A DNA stretch of 64,000 bases from an uncultured Alphaproteobacteria bacterium (GCA_929200255.1 CAKMYZ010000001.1:310001-374000); one strand, 5' to 3'; shown: positions 20,585 to 30,482, counted from the stretch's first letter. The notes: generated from the letters alone by a model not told the origin. Numbers and translations: made by a program.

Positions 20585-21735
20585 TGTGTGTCGAGATGTG
20601 TCGCGATCTTGTCTGCCACCCAATCGTGGAAGCAATGCGTGGGGCCATCCATCGCAGGGCTGAACCGCCCCCCGTCAAAACCGGGGGCATTGCGGCCTTT
20701 TTGCATGCCTTCGACGACAACGACATCTTCGGTAAACACGACTTTCCACTGGGCAGTGTTCTTCTGTCGCAAGGCGTCATCGGTTCGGGGCGAGGCATAG
20801 TAGAGGTGGATATGCTCGCGGGTTTGGTGATGGTTGATCGGCTCCAGCACGATCACGAAGGTATGGTCGCGCTGCACGCCCAACAGGACATTGGGGTAGA
20901 CGGTGATGTATTCGCCGCCTTCTGTCCATTTGTCATCAAGGTCAGGGAAATCGGGAAAAACCGCGCCGTCATCGCCCGTTAACTGGCGATAGACCAACGT
21001 GCCCTGACCAGAGTATTTGCCCTTTTCATCGATGTTGTAGTGGTCTTCCAGCCGGGAATAGCTGTTGAGGCCGGGATGAACCCAGGGCAGATGATAGCTC
21101 TCGCAATAATTCTCGACCGCGAGCTTCCAGTTGGTTGTCAGCTCCAGCGCAAAGGTGCTGTCCGCGCCGCCATGATACATCGGTTGATCGAAATCTGACC
21201 AGCGGGCGATCAGATCGGCATGGACCTCTTCAAAGGGGGCGGCGTTGCCGTCGATGTTGATAAAGACAGTGTCGAACCAGATGTGGCTGCGCACCTCAAT
21301 CAGGCCCAGCAGGGATTTGTCGATGGCGTCATGGGTGTTGTAGCCGGGGCCACCCACATGGGGCGTGGACACAAGGCGGCCATCGGTGCCGTAACACCAT
21401 GAATGGTAAGGGCAGCGGATTGCGCCCTCAATCTTCTTGGCCTCGGTCACAAGGATCATGCCGCGATGGCGGCAGATATTCTGGAACACCCGGACCTGCC
21501 CCTGACGGTCCCGGACAAGCAACAACGGGATGCCCAGCAATTCGACAGGTTTGGCATCGCCGTTTTCTGGAACATCTGCTGTGACAGCCAGACCGGACCA
21601 ATTTGCAAAGAGAACGGCCTTCTTTTCCACCTCAAAGACATCAGGGTCGATGTAGTGGGCGTTGGGCAGCCCGTGGGCTTGCGCAATCGGCTGGCGAACG
21701 GCATCGAGGGTTTGCGGGGCAATGTCTTTGGCCAT
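20581..21735 (-). CDS. Rieske aromatic ring-hydroxylating oxygenase alpha subunit
   Basis: Rieske motif CRHRG...CPYHSWCYG; 384 aa. Confidence 0.92.
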   Translation of the reverse strand: MAKDIAPQTLDAVRQPIAQAHGLPNAHYIDPDVFEVEKKAVLFANWSGLAVTADVPENGDAKPVELLGIPLLLVRDRQGQVRVFQNICRHRGMILVTEAKKIEGAIRCPYHSWCYGTDGRLVSTPHVGGPGYNTHDAIDKSLLGLIEVRSHIWFDTVFINIDGNAAPFEEVHADLIARWSDFDQPMYHGGADSTFALELTTNWKLAVENYCESYHLPWVHPGLNSYSRLEDHYNIDEKGKYSGQGTLVYRQLTGDDGAVFPDFPDLDDKWTEGGEYITVYPNVLLGVQRDHTFVIVLEPINHHQTREHIHLYYASPRTDDALRQKNTAQWKVVFTEDVVVVEGMQKGRNAPGFDGGRFSPAMDGPTHCFHDWVADKIATHLDTQ

Positions 21736-22066
21736 GGCTCACATCCTTGTTTCTAAGGGATGCTAGCACATCGACACCCTGTATCATGCGTCTGCGCGCG
21801 ACGAGGCCTTTTCTCACAGCGACATCACTTCATCGCGATGGGCCAAACCTTGCCAGCCTGGGCAGGGGGCATAAGTCAAGAGTTGCCGGCAATGCAACAG
21901 AGCGCAAAACCGGGCAGGCTTTTGCGCATCACCTGCCGGCAAACTGGCATGGTGATGCTGGAAAACTTTCGTTCCGGGCGGGGCTATGGAATGATACCCG
22001 GCAGAGGCCCATGTGTGACGGTGAAGGCAACAAAGCCTTCTTCATGTTCTCAAAAGGAGACAACAA

Positions 22067-22309
22067 ATGACACGCAAACTGACGCTGATTGCACCCTTCG
22101 CTGTTCTGACTGCGCTGGCCGGTCCCGTGCTGGCACAAGACGCCGCAATCGATATCAACGGCGACGGTATGTACAGCTTTCCAGAGCTTCAGGCGGTCAT
22201 GCCTGAGATCACGGAAGATGATTTCACGCTGCTGGACACATCAGGCGACGGCCTGCTGGACGCGGATGAGATCACCGCAGCAACACAAGCAGGCCTTCTG
22301 CCTAGCTAA
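22067..22309 (+). CDS. exported EF-hand calcium-binding protein
   Basis: signal peptide then DINGDGMYSFPEL and DTSGDGLLDADEI loops; RBS AAGGAG. Confidence 0.85.
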   Translation: MTRKLTLIAPFAVLTALAGPVLAQDAAIDINGDGMYSFPELQAVMPEITEDDFTLLDTSGDGLLDADEITAATQAGLLPS

Positions 22310-22317
22310 AAGAATAG

Positions 22318-22349
22318 CGCGCCGGACCAGCCTCTGCTGATCCGGCGCG
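22318..22349. terminator. GC-rich hairpin between convergent EF-hand gene and ilvH
   Basis: CGCGCCGGA/TCCGGCGCG stem with nested CAGC/GCTG; no T-run. Confidence 0.5.
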
Positions 22350-22397
22350 GCTGGCGTCCCTTGCGTCTGCCCCGATCACCGGGCGCGAGGGACTGCC

Positions 22398-22964
22398 TTA
22401 GGCGACAGCGCCGCGTGACAGTGCGGCAACGCCTGTGCGGGCGATTTCCTGCAATCCCAATGGCTGCATCAGATCGGCGAATGCGTCGATCTTCTCGGGC
22501 GTGCCCGTGATCTCAAAAATAAATGATTCCAATGTGCTATCGACCACACTTGCCCTAAAAATATCGGCCAGGCGGATCGCCTCAATCCGGTGATCGCCGG
22601 TGCCACTGACCTTGAACAATGCCAGTTCGCGCTCCACCGATGGCCCCTCGACCGTGAGGTCGTTGACAGCATGCACATCCACGATCCGGCCCAGCTGCGC
22701 CTTGATCTGGGTGATGATCTGCGGTGTGCCGGTGGTGACGATGGTGATGCGGCTGCGGTGACCCAGGTGATCCACCTCGGCCACGGTCAGGCTATCGATG
22801 TTATAACCGCGGCCGGAAAAGAGGCCGATGACGCGCGCCAACACGCCGGGTTCGTTTTCGACCAGCACGGCCAGCGTGTGCCGCTCCTCCTTGTCGGAAA
22901 AATTAGGCCGTAGGTCATAGGCAGAGTGGCTGGTTGTGCCTTTTTTGATTTTGAGCGGTGACAT
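22398..22964 (-). CDS. ilvH: acetolactate synthase small subunit
   Basis: 188 aa ACT domain, HTLAVLVENEPGVLARVIGLFSGRGYNIDSLTVAEVD. Confidence 0.95.
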   Translation of the reverse strand: MSPLKIKKGTTSHSAYDLRPNFSDKEERHTLAVLVENEPGVLARVIGLFSGRGYNIDSLTVAEVDHLGHRSRITIVTTGTPQIITQIKAQLGRIVDVHAVNDLTVEGPSVERELALFKVSGTGDHRIEAIRLADIFRASVVDSTLESFIFEITGTPEKIDAFADLMQPLGLQEIARTGVAALSRGAVA

Positions 22965-23005
22965 GGTTTTGCCTCTGTAAGCGTCATTTTCGTTGTATTG
23001 TCGGC

Positions 23006-23035
23006 GTACATACAGCGTACATACGCTGTATGTAC
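23006..23035. promoter_or_regulatory. perfect 12-bp inverted repeat in ilvB-ilvH intergenic region
   Basis: GTACATACAGCG-TACATA-CGCTGTATGTAC. Confidence 0.7.
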
Positions 23036-23045
23036 AAAGGCGTAT

Positions 23046-24800
23046 TTACACCATCACTGCGCCGTCGGATTGAATCGCGTTCCCCACATCCGCATTTTCA
23101 CCCAACAGCATTTCATTGTGCGGTTTGCCCGATGGGATCATGGGCAGGCAGTTTTCGTGCTTTTCTACCAGGCAATCAAACAGGACCGGGCCGTCGTGGG
23201 TCAGCATTTCCATGATCGCGTCGTCCAGATCGGCAGGATCATCGCAGATGATGCCTTTTGCGCCAAATGCCTCGGCCAGTTTCACGAAATCGGGCAGGCT
23301 TTCCGACCAACTGCTTGAATAGCGTTCCCCATGCAGCAACTCCTGCCACTGGCGCACCATCCCTAGGCGTTCGTTGTTCAGGATGAACTGTTTCACAGGC
23401 AGGCCATATTGCATTGCCGTGCCAAGTTCCTGCATGTTCATCAGCCATGACGCCTCACCGGCCACGTTGATGACCAGCGCGTCAGGATGGCCCATTTGCA
23501 CGCCGATAGAGGCGGGGAAGCCGTAGCCCATGGTGCCCAGCCCGCCGGATGTCATCCAGCGGTTGGGGTCTTCAAACCCCAGATATTGCGCGGCCCACAT
23601 TTGATGCTGGCCGACCTCGGTGCAGATATAGCGGTCGTGCTTCTTGGTCAGCTCTTGCAGGCGCGACAGGGCGTATTGCGGTTTAATGACCTTGCCCTTT
23701 TGTTCAAACTTCAGGCAGTCGACTTTCTTCCAGTCGTTGATCTGGTGCCACCACTTTTGGACATTCTCTTTGTCCGTCTTGCGACCGCGTGCCTTCCAAA
23801 CTTTCAACAGGTCTTCCAGCACATGCGCCACGTCACCCAAAATTGGGATATCTACCTTGATCACTTTGTTGATCGAGGATGCGTCGATATCAATATGCGC
23901 CTTCTTGGAATTGGGGCTGAAGGCATCCAGACGCCCGGTGATCCGGTCGTCAAACCGCGCGCCGATGTTGATCATCAGATCGCAGTCATGCATCGCCATA
24001 TTGGCCTCGTACAGCCCATGCATCCCCAGCATACCAACCCAATTGTCGCCGGATGCGGGATAGCAGCCTAAACCCATCAGTGTTGAGGTGATCGGGAAAC
24101 CTGTCGCCGCGACCAGTTCGCGCAACAGCTGGCTGGCCGCTGGGCCAGAATTGATAACACCGCCGCCGGTATAGAAAATTGGCCGTTTGGCTGTTTCCAT
24201 CGCCGCGGCCAGTTCGGTGATCATGTCCATGTCACCTTTGATCTGCGGGTTGTAGTGCGTCTCGACCTGCCGTGCTTCGGTGTATGTGCCGGTGGCGAAC
24301 TGCACATCTTTGGGGATGTCGATGACAACGGGGCCGGGGCGGCCAGAGGTGGCGATATGAAACGCTTCATGCATGACCGCGGCCAATTTGTCGGTCTCTT
24401 TCACCAACCAGTTGTGTTTGGTGCAGGGGCGGGTGATGCCCACGGTGTCCGCCTCTTGAAACGCATCTGACCCGATCATGAAGGTCGGCACCTGACCGGT
24501 CAGTACGATGATCGGAATGCTATCCATCAGCGCATCCGTCAGGCCGGTGACGGCATTGGTGGCGCCGGGGCCGGATGTCACCAAGGCCACACCGGGCTTA
24601 CCCGTCGCGCGCGCGTAACCTTCTGCTGCATGTACTGCACCCTGTTCGTGGCGGACCAGCACATGCTTGATGCTGTTTTGCTGAAAAATTTCGTCATAGA
24701 TCGGTAGGACCGCACCACCGGGGTAACCAAAGATTGTGTCCACGCCCTGATCAATCAGTGCCTGAACAACCATTCTTGCGCCCGTCATGGCTTTTGTCAT
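23046..24800 (-). CDS. ilvB: acetolactate synthase large subunit
   Basis: 584 aa ThDP enzyme; ALIDQGVDTIFGYPGGAVLPIYDEIFQQ. Confidence 0.96.
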   Translation of the reverse strand: MTKAMTGARMVVQALIDQGVDTIFGYPGGAVLPIYDEIFQQNSIKHVLVRHEQGAVHAAEGYARATGKPGVALVTSGPGATNAVTGLTDALMDSIPIIVLTGQVPTFMIGSDAFQEADTVGITRPCTKHNWLVKETDKLAAVMHEAFHIATSGRPGPVVIDIPKDVQFATGTYTEARQVETHYNPQIKGDMDMITELAAAMETAKRPIFYTGGGVINSGPAASQLLRELVAATGFPITSTLMGLGCYPASGDNWVGMLGMHGLYEANMAMHDCDLMINIGARFDDRITGRLDAFSPNSKKAHIDIDASSINKVIKVDIPILGDVAHVLEDLLKVWKARGRKTDKENVQKWWHQINDWKKVDCLKFEQKGKVIKPQYALSRLQELTKKHDRYICTEVGQHQMWAAQYLGFEDPNRWMTSGGLGTMGYGFPASIGVQMGHPDALVINVAGEASWLMNMQELGTAMQYGLPVKQFILNNERLGMVRQWQELLHGERYSSSWSESLPDFVKLAEAFGAKGIICDDPADLDDAIMEMLTHDGPVLFDCLVEKHENCLPMIPSGKPHNEMLLGENADVGNAIQSDGAVMV

Positions 24801-24841
24801 CTGTCTCGCGTCCTTCGCGTATCTGGTTTCTCTTTGGTCAC

Positions 24842-24868
24842 AAAAAAACCCCCGAGTTTCGTCGGGGG
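24842..24868 (-). terminator. attenuator terminator upstream of ilvB
   Basis: minus strand CCCCCGA-CGAAAC-TCGGGGG followed by TTTTTTT. Confidence 0.88.
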
Positions 24869-24894
24869 CGCATGGGATCGTTATGGTCTTACCG

Positions 24895-24942
24895 TTACCG
24901 GCCCATGCGCGTGTCTTCCAAAATTAGTACGACGTGTGTCAT
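24895..24942 (-). CDS. ilvBH leader peptide MTHVVLILEDTRMGR
   Basis: 15-codon ORF ATG...TAA with Val-Val-Leu-Ile-Leu run, immediately upstream of the terminator hairpin and ilvB. Confidence 0.85.
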   Translation of the reverse strand: MTHVVLILEDTRMGR

Positions 24943-25067
24943 CAGGATTCCTTTGTGTGCAAAGACCCTAATGCGCCGGTTTGACGGGGTCAACAGCACA
25001 AGTGGAGAAAATGTCGTCTTGGGGCGGGTTTTCGCAACTTTCTTTCAGATGCGGGGATTTGTGATAT

Positions 25068-25817
25068 TTAAAGGTAGCTGCGGCGCCGTAGCCGGTTGCG
25101 CCCTGCGCTCGCTATCTCGCTGCCAAAAAGCAGCAGGTGCGCCAGTGTCATGATGCATAGCAATACAAGGGCGTAAGCGATCAAAATTTGCACCATCGGC
25201 ACCTGAAAGTTCAGCTGAGGCAGATTTGCAATCACGACCGGCGCATACCATGACACGAAAGAAATCATCCCCATCGTGACAAAGATGAATTTCTTGTGGA
25301 ACGGCACGCCACCCAGCATCGTGCTGCCGATCTGCCCATACATGAAGGGGATCACCGTGCGGTGGATGAACCAGCCGTTGAGCGAAAGAATGGTGACGAT
25401 CACCATCTTGGCCCAGACCTTTTCATTGCCCAGTTTGACCGGATCGCTCATCCAATAGAATACCAGAAAACTCAGGCCGGTGACCCACAAAAGTTTGAGT
25501 CCGACATTCACCAGATCAGCAAGGAAGTGGAACATCTCGAACTTCTGCTCGGTCATGTGCTGACCAAGGAAAAAGCGGATGATCATCAGGTCCAGCAGTG
25601 TCGCGGCACCCAAACCCATCGACAGGCCGATGAAGTGGAAAATGCGGATGATGCCGCGCGTCATTTGTTCAGGATCAGAGGCAAGAGCGCTGATAAGTTG
25701 TGTCAGTTCCAACAGGGTGACCTTTTGTCTTCTTGGCTCACCCCCAGCAACAGCAAACCAAATCATACTTCCGTTCAGATGTGCCACAAACACCTGACAC
25801 AGCGTTATTGAGCGCAC
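25068..25817 (-). CDS. integral membrane protein, unknown function
   Basis: multiple predicted TM segments; true start may be downstream of the ORF start. Confidence 0.75.
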   Translation of the reverse strand: MRSITLCQVFVAHLNGSMIWFAVAGGEPRRQKVTLLELTQLISALASDPEQMTRGIIRIFHFIGLSMGLGAATLLDLMIIRFFLGQHMTEQKFEMFHFLADLVNVGLKLLWVTGLSFLVFYWMSDPVKLGNEKVWAKMVIVTILSLNGWFIHRTVIPFMYGQIGSTMLGGVPFHKKFIFVTMGMISFVSWYAPVVIANLPQLNFQVPMVQILIAYALVLLCIMTLAHLLLFGSEIASAGRNRLRRRSYL

Positions 25818-25900
25818 CGTGCCCCCGTTTTCGCAATCGCGGGGTTGGATTGGCCAATTCTCGGCAAAAACTGGCCTACAACTGTTTCCGCCTACGCGAA

Positions 25901-26773
25901 TTATGTCTCATCATCGCCGATTTTGTCCCAGGTTTGGGTGTCGAAATCGCTGCCCGCGTGACGTTCGCGCAGCTGCTCGGCCGGTTCACCCCAGGCGCGA
26001 TTCACCATTTTCCCGCGCTTGAACGCAGGTCGGTTCATCACCTCATCCGCCCAACGCACCACATGTTCATATGATGCCACATCAAGGAACGCGGCGGCAT
26101 CATAGAGCTGCCCCTTCGTCAACGCGCCGTACCAGGGTGCTGTCGCCATGTCTGCGATCGAATAAGTGTCGCCTCCCAGATAGGTGCTGTCCTCAAGCCG
26201 CCGGTTCAACACATCAAGCTGGCGTTTGGCTTCCATTGCGAACCGATTGATGGGGTAATCGAATTTTTCTGGCGCATAGGCATAGAAATGGCCAAAGCCG
26301 CCGCCAAGGTAGGGGGCAGAGCCTTGCAGCCAGAACAGCCAGTTCAGCGTCTCTGTGCGGGCGGCCGTATCTTTGGGGAGGAATGCCCCGTATTTCTCGG
26401 CCAGATAAAGCAAGATCGCGCCGCTTTCGAAGACACGCACACCGGTGTCCTTGTCAAAAAGGGCCGGGATCTTGGAGTTGGGATTTACATCGACAAAGCC
26501 GCTGCTGAACTGGTCACCTTCCTGAATGTTGATGAGCCACGCATCATATTCGGCGGCGTGGCCAGCGGCGAGCAGCTCTTCAAGCATCACTGTGACCTTG
26601 ATACCATTTGGCGTGGCTAATGAATGCAGTTGTAAGGGGTGCTTACCGACCGGCAGGTCTTTGTCATGGGTCGGGCCTGCGATGGGGCGGTTGATATTGG
26701 CAAACTTTCCGCCGCTTTCGGCGTCCCAAGTCCAGACTTTTGGCGGGGTGTAAGCAGGTTTGTCGGGCATCAT
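25901..26773 (-). CDS. glutathione S-transferase family protein, YghU-like
   Basis: KVWTWDAESGGKFANINRPIAGPTHDKDLPVGKHPLQLHSLATPNGIKVTVMLEEL resembles YghU. Confidence 0.88.
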   Translation of the reverse strand: MMPDKPAYTPPKVWTWDAESGGKFANINRPIAGPTHDKDLPVGKHPLQLHSLATPNGIKVTVMLEELLAAGHAAEYDAWLINIQEGDQFSSGFVDVNPNSKIPALFDKDTGVRVFESGAILLYLAEKYGAFLPKDTAARTETLNWLFWLQGSAPYLGGGFGHFYAYAPEKFDYPINRFAMEAKRQLDVLNRRLEDSTYLGGDTYSIADMATAPWYGALTKGQLYDAAAFLDVASYEHVVRWADEVMNRPAFKRGKMVNRAWGEPAEQLRERHAGSDFDTQTWDKIGDDET

Positions 26774-27083
26774 TGCTCCAAAAATTGCGTGTGCTGTTGG
26801 AGCCAATTTGGACATGTGTGGCGCAACTGCAAGGCTTGATTGTATGAGGTCGCAAAATGGGTCCTGAGTTCAGGAGGGATTTTGACAAGGATTCGGCGGG
26901 CTGGAGCACATCGGCGCTGCGAGGGCGAGGCAACGCACAGCGTCGCGAGTATATCAAAAGACTTCATTCTCTGGGCGTTGGCCGAAAAATGCGTATGACC
27001 GTGTTGGATAAATTTTTGTCAACATTCCCCCTTCTTTGTTGGTATTGGTGTCAATAGGGAAACTAACATTTGGAAGTTCAAAT

Positions 27084-28205
27084 ATGTTCACTCAAGAAAC
27101 GTGCCGTAGAGAGGCGAAGAGAAATTTGCCGGGTCTTGCGGGCGGCATGACGGCGATTGCCGTGGTAACAATGGGCCTGGCGGCCTTGTCTCCTAAAGGG
27201 GCGCAGGCGCAAGAGGCGTGCTCGACTTATGCAGTACAAGCAGGCGATACGCTAAGCCGGATCGCCTCGCGCGGGGAGGTTGCCGGCGGCTTCCAGACGC
27301 TTTTTGATGCCAACCGCAATGTCCTGGCCAACCCCAACCGCATTGAGATTGGTCAGGTTCTGTCAATTCCATGCGCCGATGGCTCACTGCCGTTGACGGC
27401 TGCCAGTACCAGCGCGGCAACCACCACGACCGCGCCTGTCCCAACAACTGCACAGCCTGATCGCGCGTTGCGCATTGTGACAGCAAGTGGATATGCCCCG
27501 TTTACGGATGAGGGGCTGCCTGGTGGTGGTTTGATCACGCAGATGGTTGACCGCTCCATGAAACTGGGCAACCCAGATCAGGAATTCAGCCTGACGTTTG
27601 TCAACGACTGGGGGGCACATCTTGATACGCTGCTGCCGACCGGTGCCGTTGATATGGTGTTCCCTTGGTTCAAACCGGACTGTAGCAAGGTCGCGAACCT
27701 GTCACCATCAAGCGCTTATCGTTGCACCGACTTTAACCACTCGGCCCCATTCTATGAGGCGCTTGTCGGGTACTATACACTCAAGGGTGGCACCTATGAG
27801 AATGTGACGACATATGCAGAACTGCGCGGCGCGCGCATGTGTCGGCCTGAGGCATGGTTCACTTTCGATCTCGAAGCCGAAGGTCTGATGCCACCCGCGA
27901 CAGAGTTCACCCGTCCCGTGGCGCAGGATGGCTGCTGGCAGTTGCTGATCGATGGCGAAGTTGACGTAATCACATTGGACGCCTTGCCAGCCGAGGAAGA
28001 CTATCGCGAGCTGGGCCTTGCGGATCGCGTTGCAAAGATCGAAGCGCTGACATCAGCCCAGACACTGCATATCTTTGTGGCCAAGGATAATCAGTTCGCC
28101 AATGATGCCTTGCCGATCATCAACGCTGGCCTTGAAGAACTGCGCCTGTCAGGTGAGTGGTTCAATATCGTCCGCGAGGCCGTGAAAGAAACCGTCGAGA
28201 ACTAA
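27084..28205 (+). CDS. exported LysM domain + family 3 extracellular solute-binding protein fusion
   Basis: CSTYAVQAGDTLSRIASRGEVAGGFQTLFDANRNVLANPNRIEIGQVLSIPC (LysM), Thr/Ala-rich linker, then SBP-like LRIVTASGYAPFTDEGLPGGGLITQMVDRSM. Confidence 0.85.
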   Translation: MFTQETCRREAKRNLPGLAGGMTAIAVVTMGLAALSPKGAQAQEACSTYAVQAGDTLSRIASRGEVAGGFQTLFDANRNVLANPNRIEIGQVLSIPCADGSLPLTAASTSAATTTTAPVPTTAQPDRALRIVTASGYAPFTDEGLPGGGLITQMVDRSMKLGNPDQEFSLTFVNDWGAHLDTLLPTGAVDMVFPWFKPDCSKVANLSPSSAYRCTDFNHSAPFYEALVGYYTLKGGTYENVTTYAELRGARMCRPEAWFTFDLEAEGLMPPATEFTRPVAQDGCWQLLIDGEVDVITLDALPAEEDYRELGLADRVAKIEALTSAQTLHIFVAKDNQFANDALPIINAGLEELRLSGEWFNIVREAVKETVEN

Positions 28206-28230
28206 GGCCTCGAACACACCAAAAACCACA

Positions 28231-28261
28231 AACGCCCGCAGCATTTCGCTGTGGGCGTTTT
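28231..28261. terminator. bidirectional terminator between LysM-SBP gene and response regulator
   Basis: AACGCCCGCAGC/GCTGTGGGCGTT stem (one G-T wobble) with flanking A and T tracts. Confidence 0.75.
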
Positions 28262-28274
28262 GCAAGGTCCGTGC

Positions 28275-28907
28275 TTAAATCCCGGTGCCTTGCAGCACCC
28301 CATGTTCCATCGCGTAACGCGTCAGACCGGCGGTTGAACTGATGCCCAGCTTGCGTTTGATATTCTTGCGGTGTGTTTCCACCGTCCGCACCGAGATATT
28401 GAGGGACCTGGCCACCTCTTTGTTCGACCACCCCTGCGCCAATTCCAACAGGATCGTCTGTTCGCGTCCCGTGAGTGTCTCGCGCCCATCGCTGATCTTG
28501 GGTCGCAGCGCGCGTCTGGCGCCTGTGCAGAGGTATTCATCCCCTGCCATCACCGTCTCAATCGCCGTTTTGATCTCATCCGTCGGAACATCCTTGAGGA
28601 TGTACCCCTTTGCACCGTGGTTGAGTGCAGTTGAAATGTATTCCGGACTGTCATGCATCGACAGGATCAGGATGCGGGTTTCGGGGCGTTGCTCAAGGAT
28701 GATCTCTGTTGCGGACAGCCCTGAAAGCCCCGGCATGTTCAAATCCAGCAAAATGACGTCGGGCGACAGGTCATTCACGTTGGCTACGGCCTCTTGTCCA
28801 TTTCCCAATGTGCCCACGACTTCTATATCTTCATAGCTTTCGAGCAGTGACTGGATACCTTCGGCAACCATCGGGTGGTCATCTACGATCAAAACGCGAG
28901 CGTTCAT
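28275..28907 (-). CDS. NarL/LuxR-family response regulator
   Basis: MNARVLIVDDHPMVAEGIQSLL receiver plus LTGREQTILLELAQGWSNKEVARSLNISVRTVETHRKNIKRKL HTH. Confidence 0.94.
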   Translation of the reverse strand: MNARVLIVDDHPMVAEGIQSLLESYEDIEVVGTLGNGQEAVANVNDLSPDVILLDLNMPGLSGLSATEIILEQRPETRILILSMHDSPEYISTALNHGAKGYILKDVPTDEIKTAIETVMAGDEYLCTGARRALRPKISDGRETLTGREQTILLELAQGWSNKEVARSLNISVRTVETHRKNIKRKLGISSTAGLTRYAMEHGVLQGTGI

Positions 28908-30337
28908 GCGCTTTCCTTTGTTGTGGTTTGGGGGCGCAACATGTGGGTGAGGGGGACTTGCGCCTCGATCACGGTGCCGGTTTGCCCGGTGCGTGCTGAA
29001 AGCACACGCAGGCTGCCACCTAGCTGTTCGACGCGTTCTTGCATATTGCGCATGCCAAGGCCACCAACCTTGCGTCTGTCTGATTGCGGCCAAATCATGC
29101 CTTTGCCGTTGTCGCTGACCCGCAGGAACGCACCTTTGCGCTGTCCTTTGAGCGAAATTTGCACCGCCGTTGCCTCGGCGTGGCGTTCGATATTGGTCAA
29201 GGCTTCTTGTGCAATGCGGTAGAGGGCGATCCGGGCCTCCCGGTCCAGCCGGTTGCGGAATACGACAGTTTCAAATTCTGTTGCGATCCCCGTGCGAGCG
29301 CTGAAATCATCCGTCAGTGATTGCAAAGCAGGGCCAAGGCCCAGGTCATCCAAAACGCCGGGGCGTAAATCGCGGCTGATCCGCCGGACCTCTTGAATGG
29401 TAGAGCCAAGGCCATCGATGCCTTTCTCCAGGTGCTCACTCGTTGCTGTGTCGTTCCCTAACTTACGCTTGGTCAATTCCAGGGTGTAGCGGACCCCGAC
29501 CAGCATCTGGCTGATCCCGTCGTGCAGTTCGCGGGCGACGCGCCCGCGCTCTTCCTCTTGGGTATCGATGATACGCTGGGTCAACTGCTTTAGCTTGGCA
29601 TCCGCCAGCCACCGTTCGCGCAGGTTTAGCACCATGCCAGTCATGAAGACACCGATCAGCGCCGCCGTGGCAATCGCCACGATATAAAGCGACGTTGTCC
29701 TGATCCGCCGTTCCACATCGGCGCGGGCGACGGCCACGTTTTCAAGAATGTCGTCGATGAATACCCCTGTACCAATCGCCCAACGCCAGTCCTGTAACCC
29801 GTTGACATAGACAATCATCCGTTCCGTCTCGCCGGTTGAGGGTTTGGGCCAGTCAAAGCTGTGATAACCGCCGCCGGTGCGTGCGATGCGGATCAGCTCA
29901 TCGGTGATGGCGGTGCCATTGCGATCTTCGAGACCGGTCCAGTCTTTCCCGATCAAAGAGGTTTGGCGCGGGGCCACCAGATTGACACCATCATAGTTAT
30001 ACACAAAGAAATAGCCGTCCTGCCCGTAGAGCATCGCGGCCAGCTCGCGGGTGACGGCCAGCTTGGCGACATCATCATCCGGCGCGGCGCGGCCATAGGT
30101 ATTCACGAACGCGGTGCGGGCGATAGACAGGTAATTCTTGAGCTCTTCGCGCTTTGTTTCGATCAGCTGCGCCTCAAGGGCCTGAATTTCACGCTCGGCC
30201 AACTGTCGTGACTGGGCAGTGACAACCAGGGTGATCAGCGTCACAGCCACGATCAGAGGCAGGGTGGCCAGCAGGAAAACCTTCTGGCCATAGCTGATAC
30301 TGAAGGTGTCGCGCAGGCGCGAAAGAAGGGCAGTCAT
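28904..30337 (-). CDS. sensor histidine kinase with extracytoplasmic Cache-like domain (HisKA_3 type)
   Basis: ERGRVARELHDGISQMLVGVRYTLEL (HisKA_3), VGGLGMRNMQERVEQLGG; N-terminal TM and YGQDGYFFVYNYDGVNLVAPRQTSLIGKDWTG. Confidence 0.92.
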   Translation of the reverse strand: MTALLSRLRDTFSISYGQKVFLLATLPLIVAVTLITLVVTAQSRQLAEREIQALEAQLIETKREELKNYLSIARTAFVNTYGRAAPDDDVAKLAVTRELAAMLYGQDGYFFVYNYDGVNLVAPRQTSLIGKDWTGLEDRNGTAITDELIRIARTGGGYHSFDWPKPSTGETERMIVYVNGLQDWRWAIGTGVFIDDILENVAVARADVERRIRTTSLYIVAIATAALIGVFMTGMVLNLRERWLADAKLKQLTQRIIDTQEEERGRVARELHDGISQMLVGVRYTLELTKRKLGNDTATSEHLEKGIDGLGSTIQEVRRISRDLRPGVLDDLGLGPALQSLTDDFSARTGIATEFETVVFRNRLDREARIALYRIAQEALTNIERHAEATAVQISLKGQRKGAFLRVSDNGKGMIWPQSDRRKVGGLGMRNMQERVEQLGGSLRVLSARTGQTGTVIEAQVPLTHMLRPQTTTKESA

Positions 30338-30466
30338 GGTGGAAGCGTTAGAGAAGAATCATCGGCGAATCAAATCCTATGCTGGTGCAGAGCCAGATCC
30401 GGACGTGGTGTTTGCGCCCAAATATCCTGCGGAATCGGTCAGAGATTGTGACAAAAGCGGCATTTC

Positions 30467-30482
30467 TACGCAGTACTGCGTA
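30467..30482. promoter_or_regulatory. perfect 16-bp palindrome upstream of TRAP operon, candidate response-regulator site
   Basis: TACGCAGTACTGCGTA, about 100 bp upstream of dctP, between the divergent two-component and TRAP genes. Confidence 0.6.
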
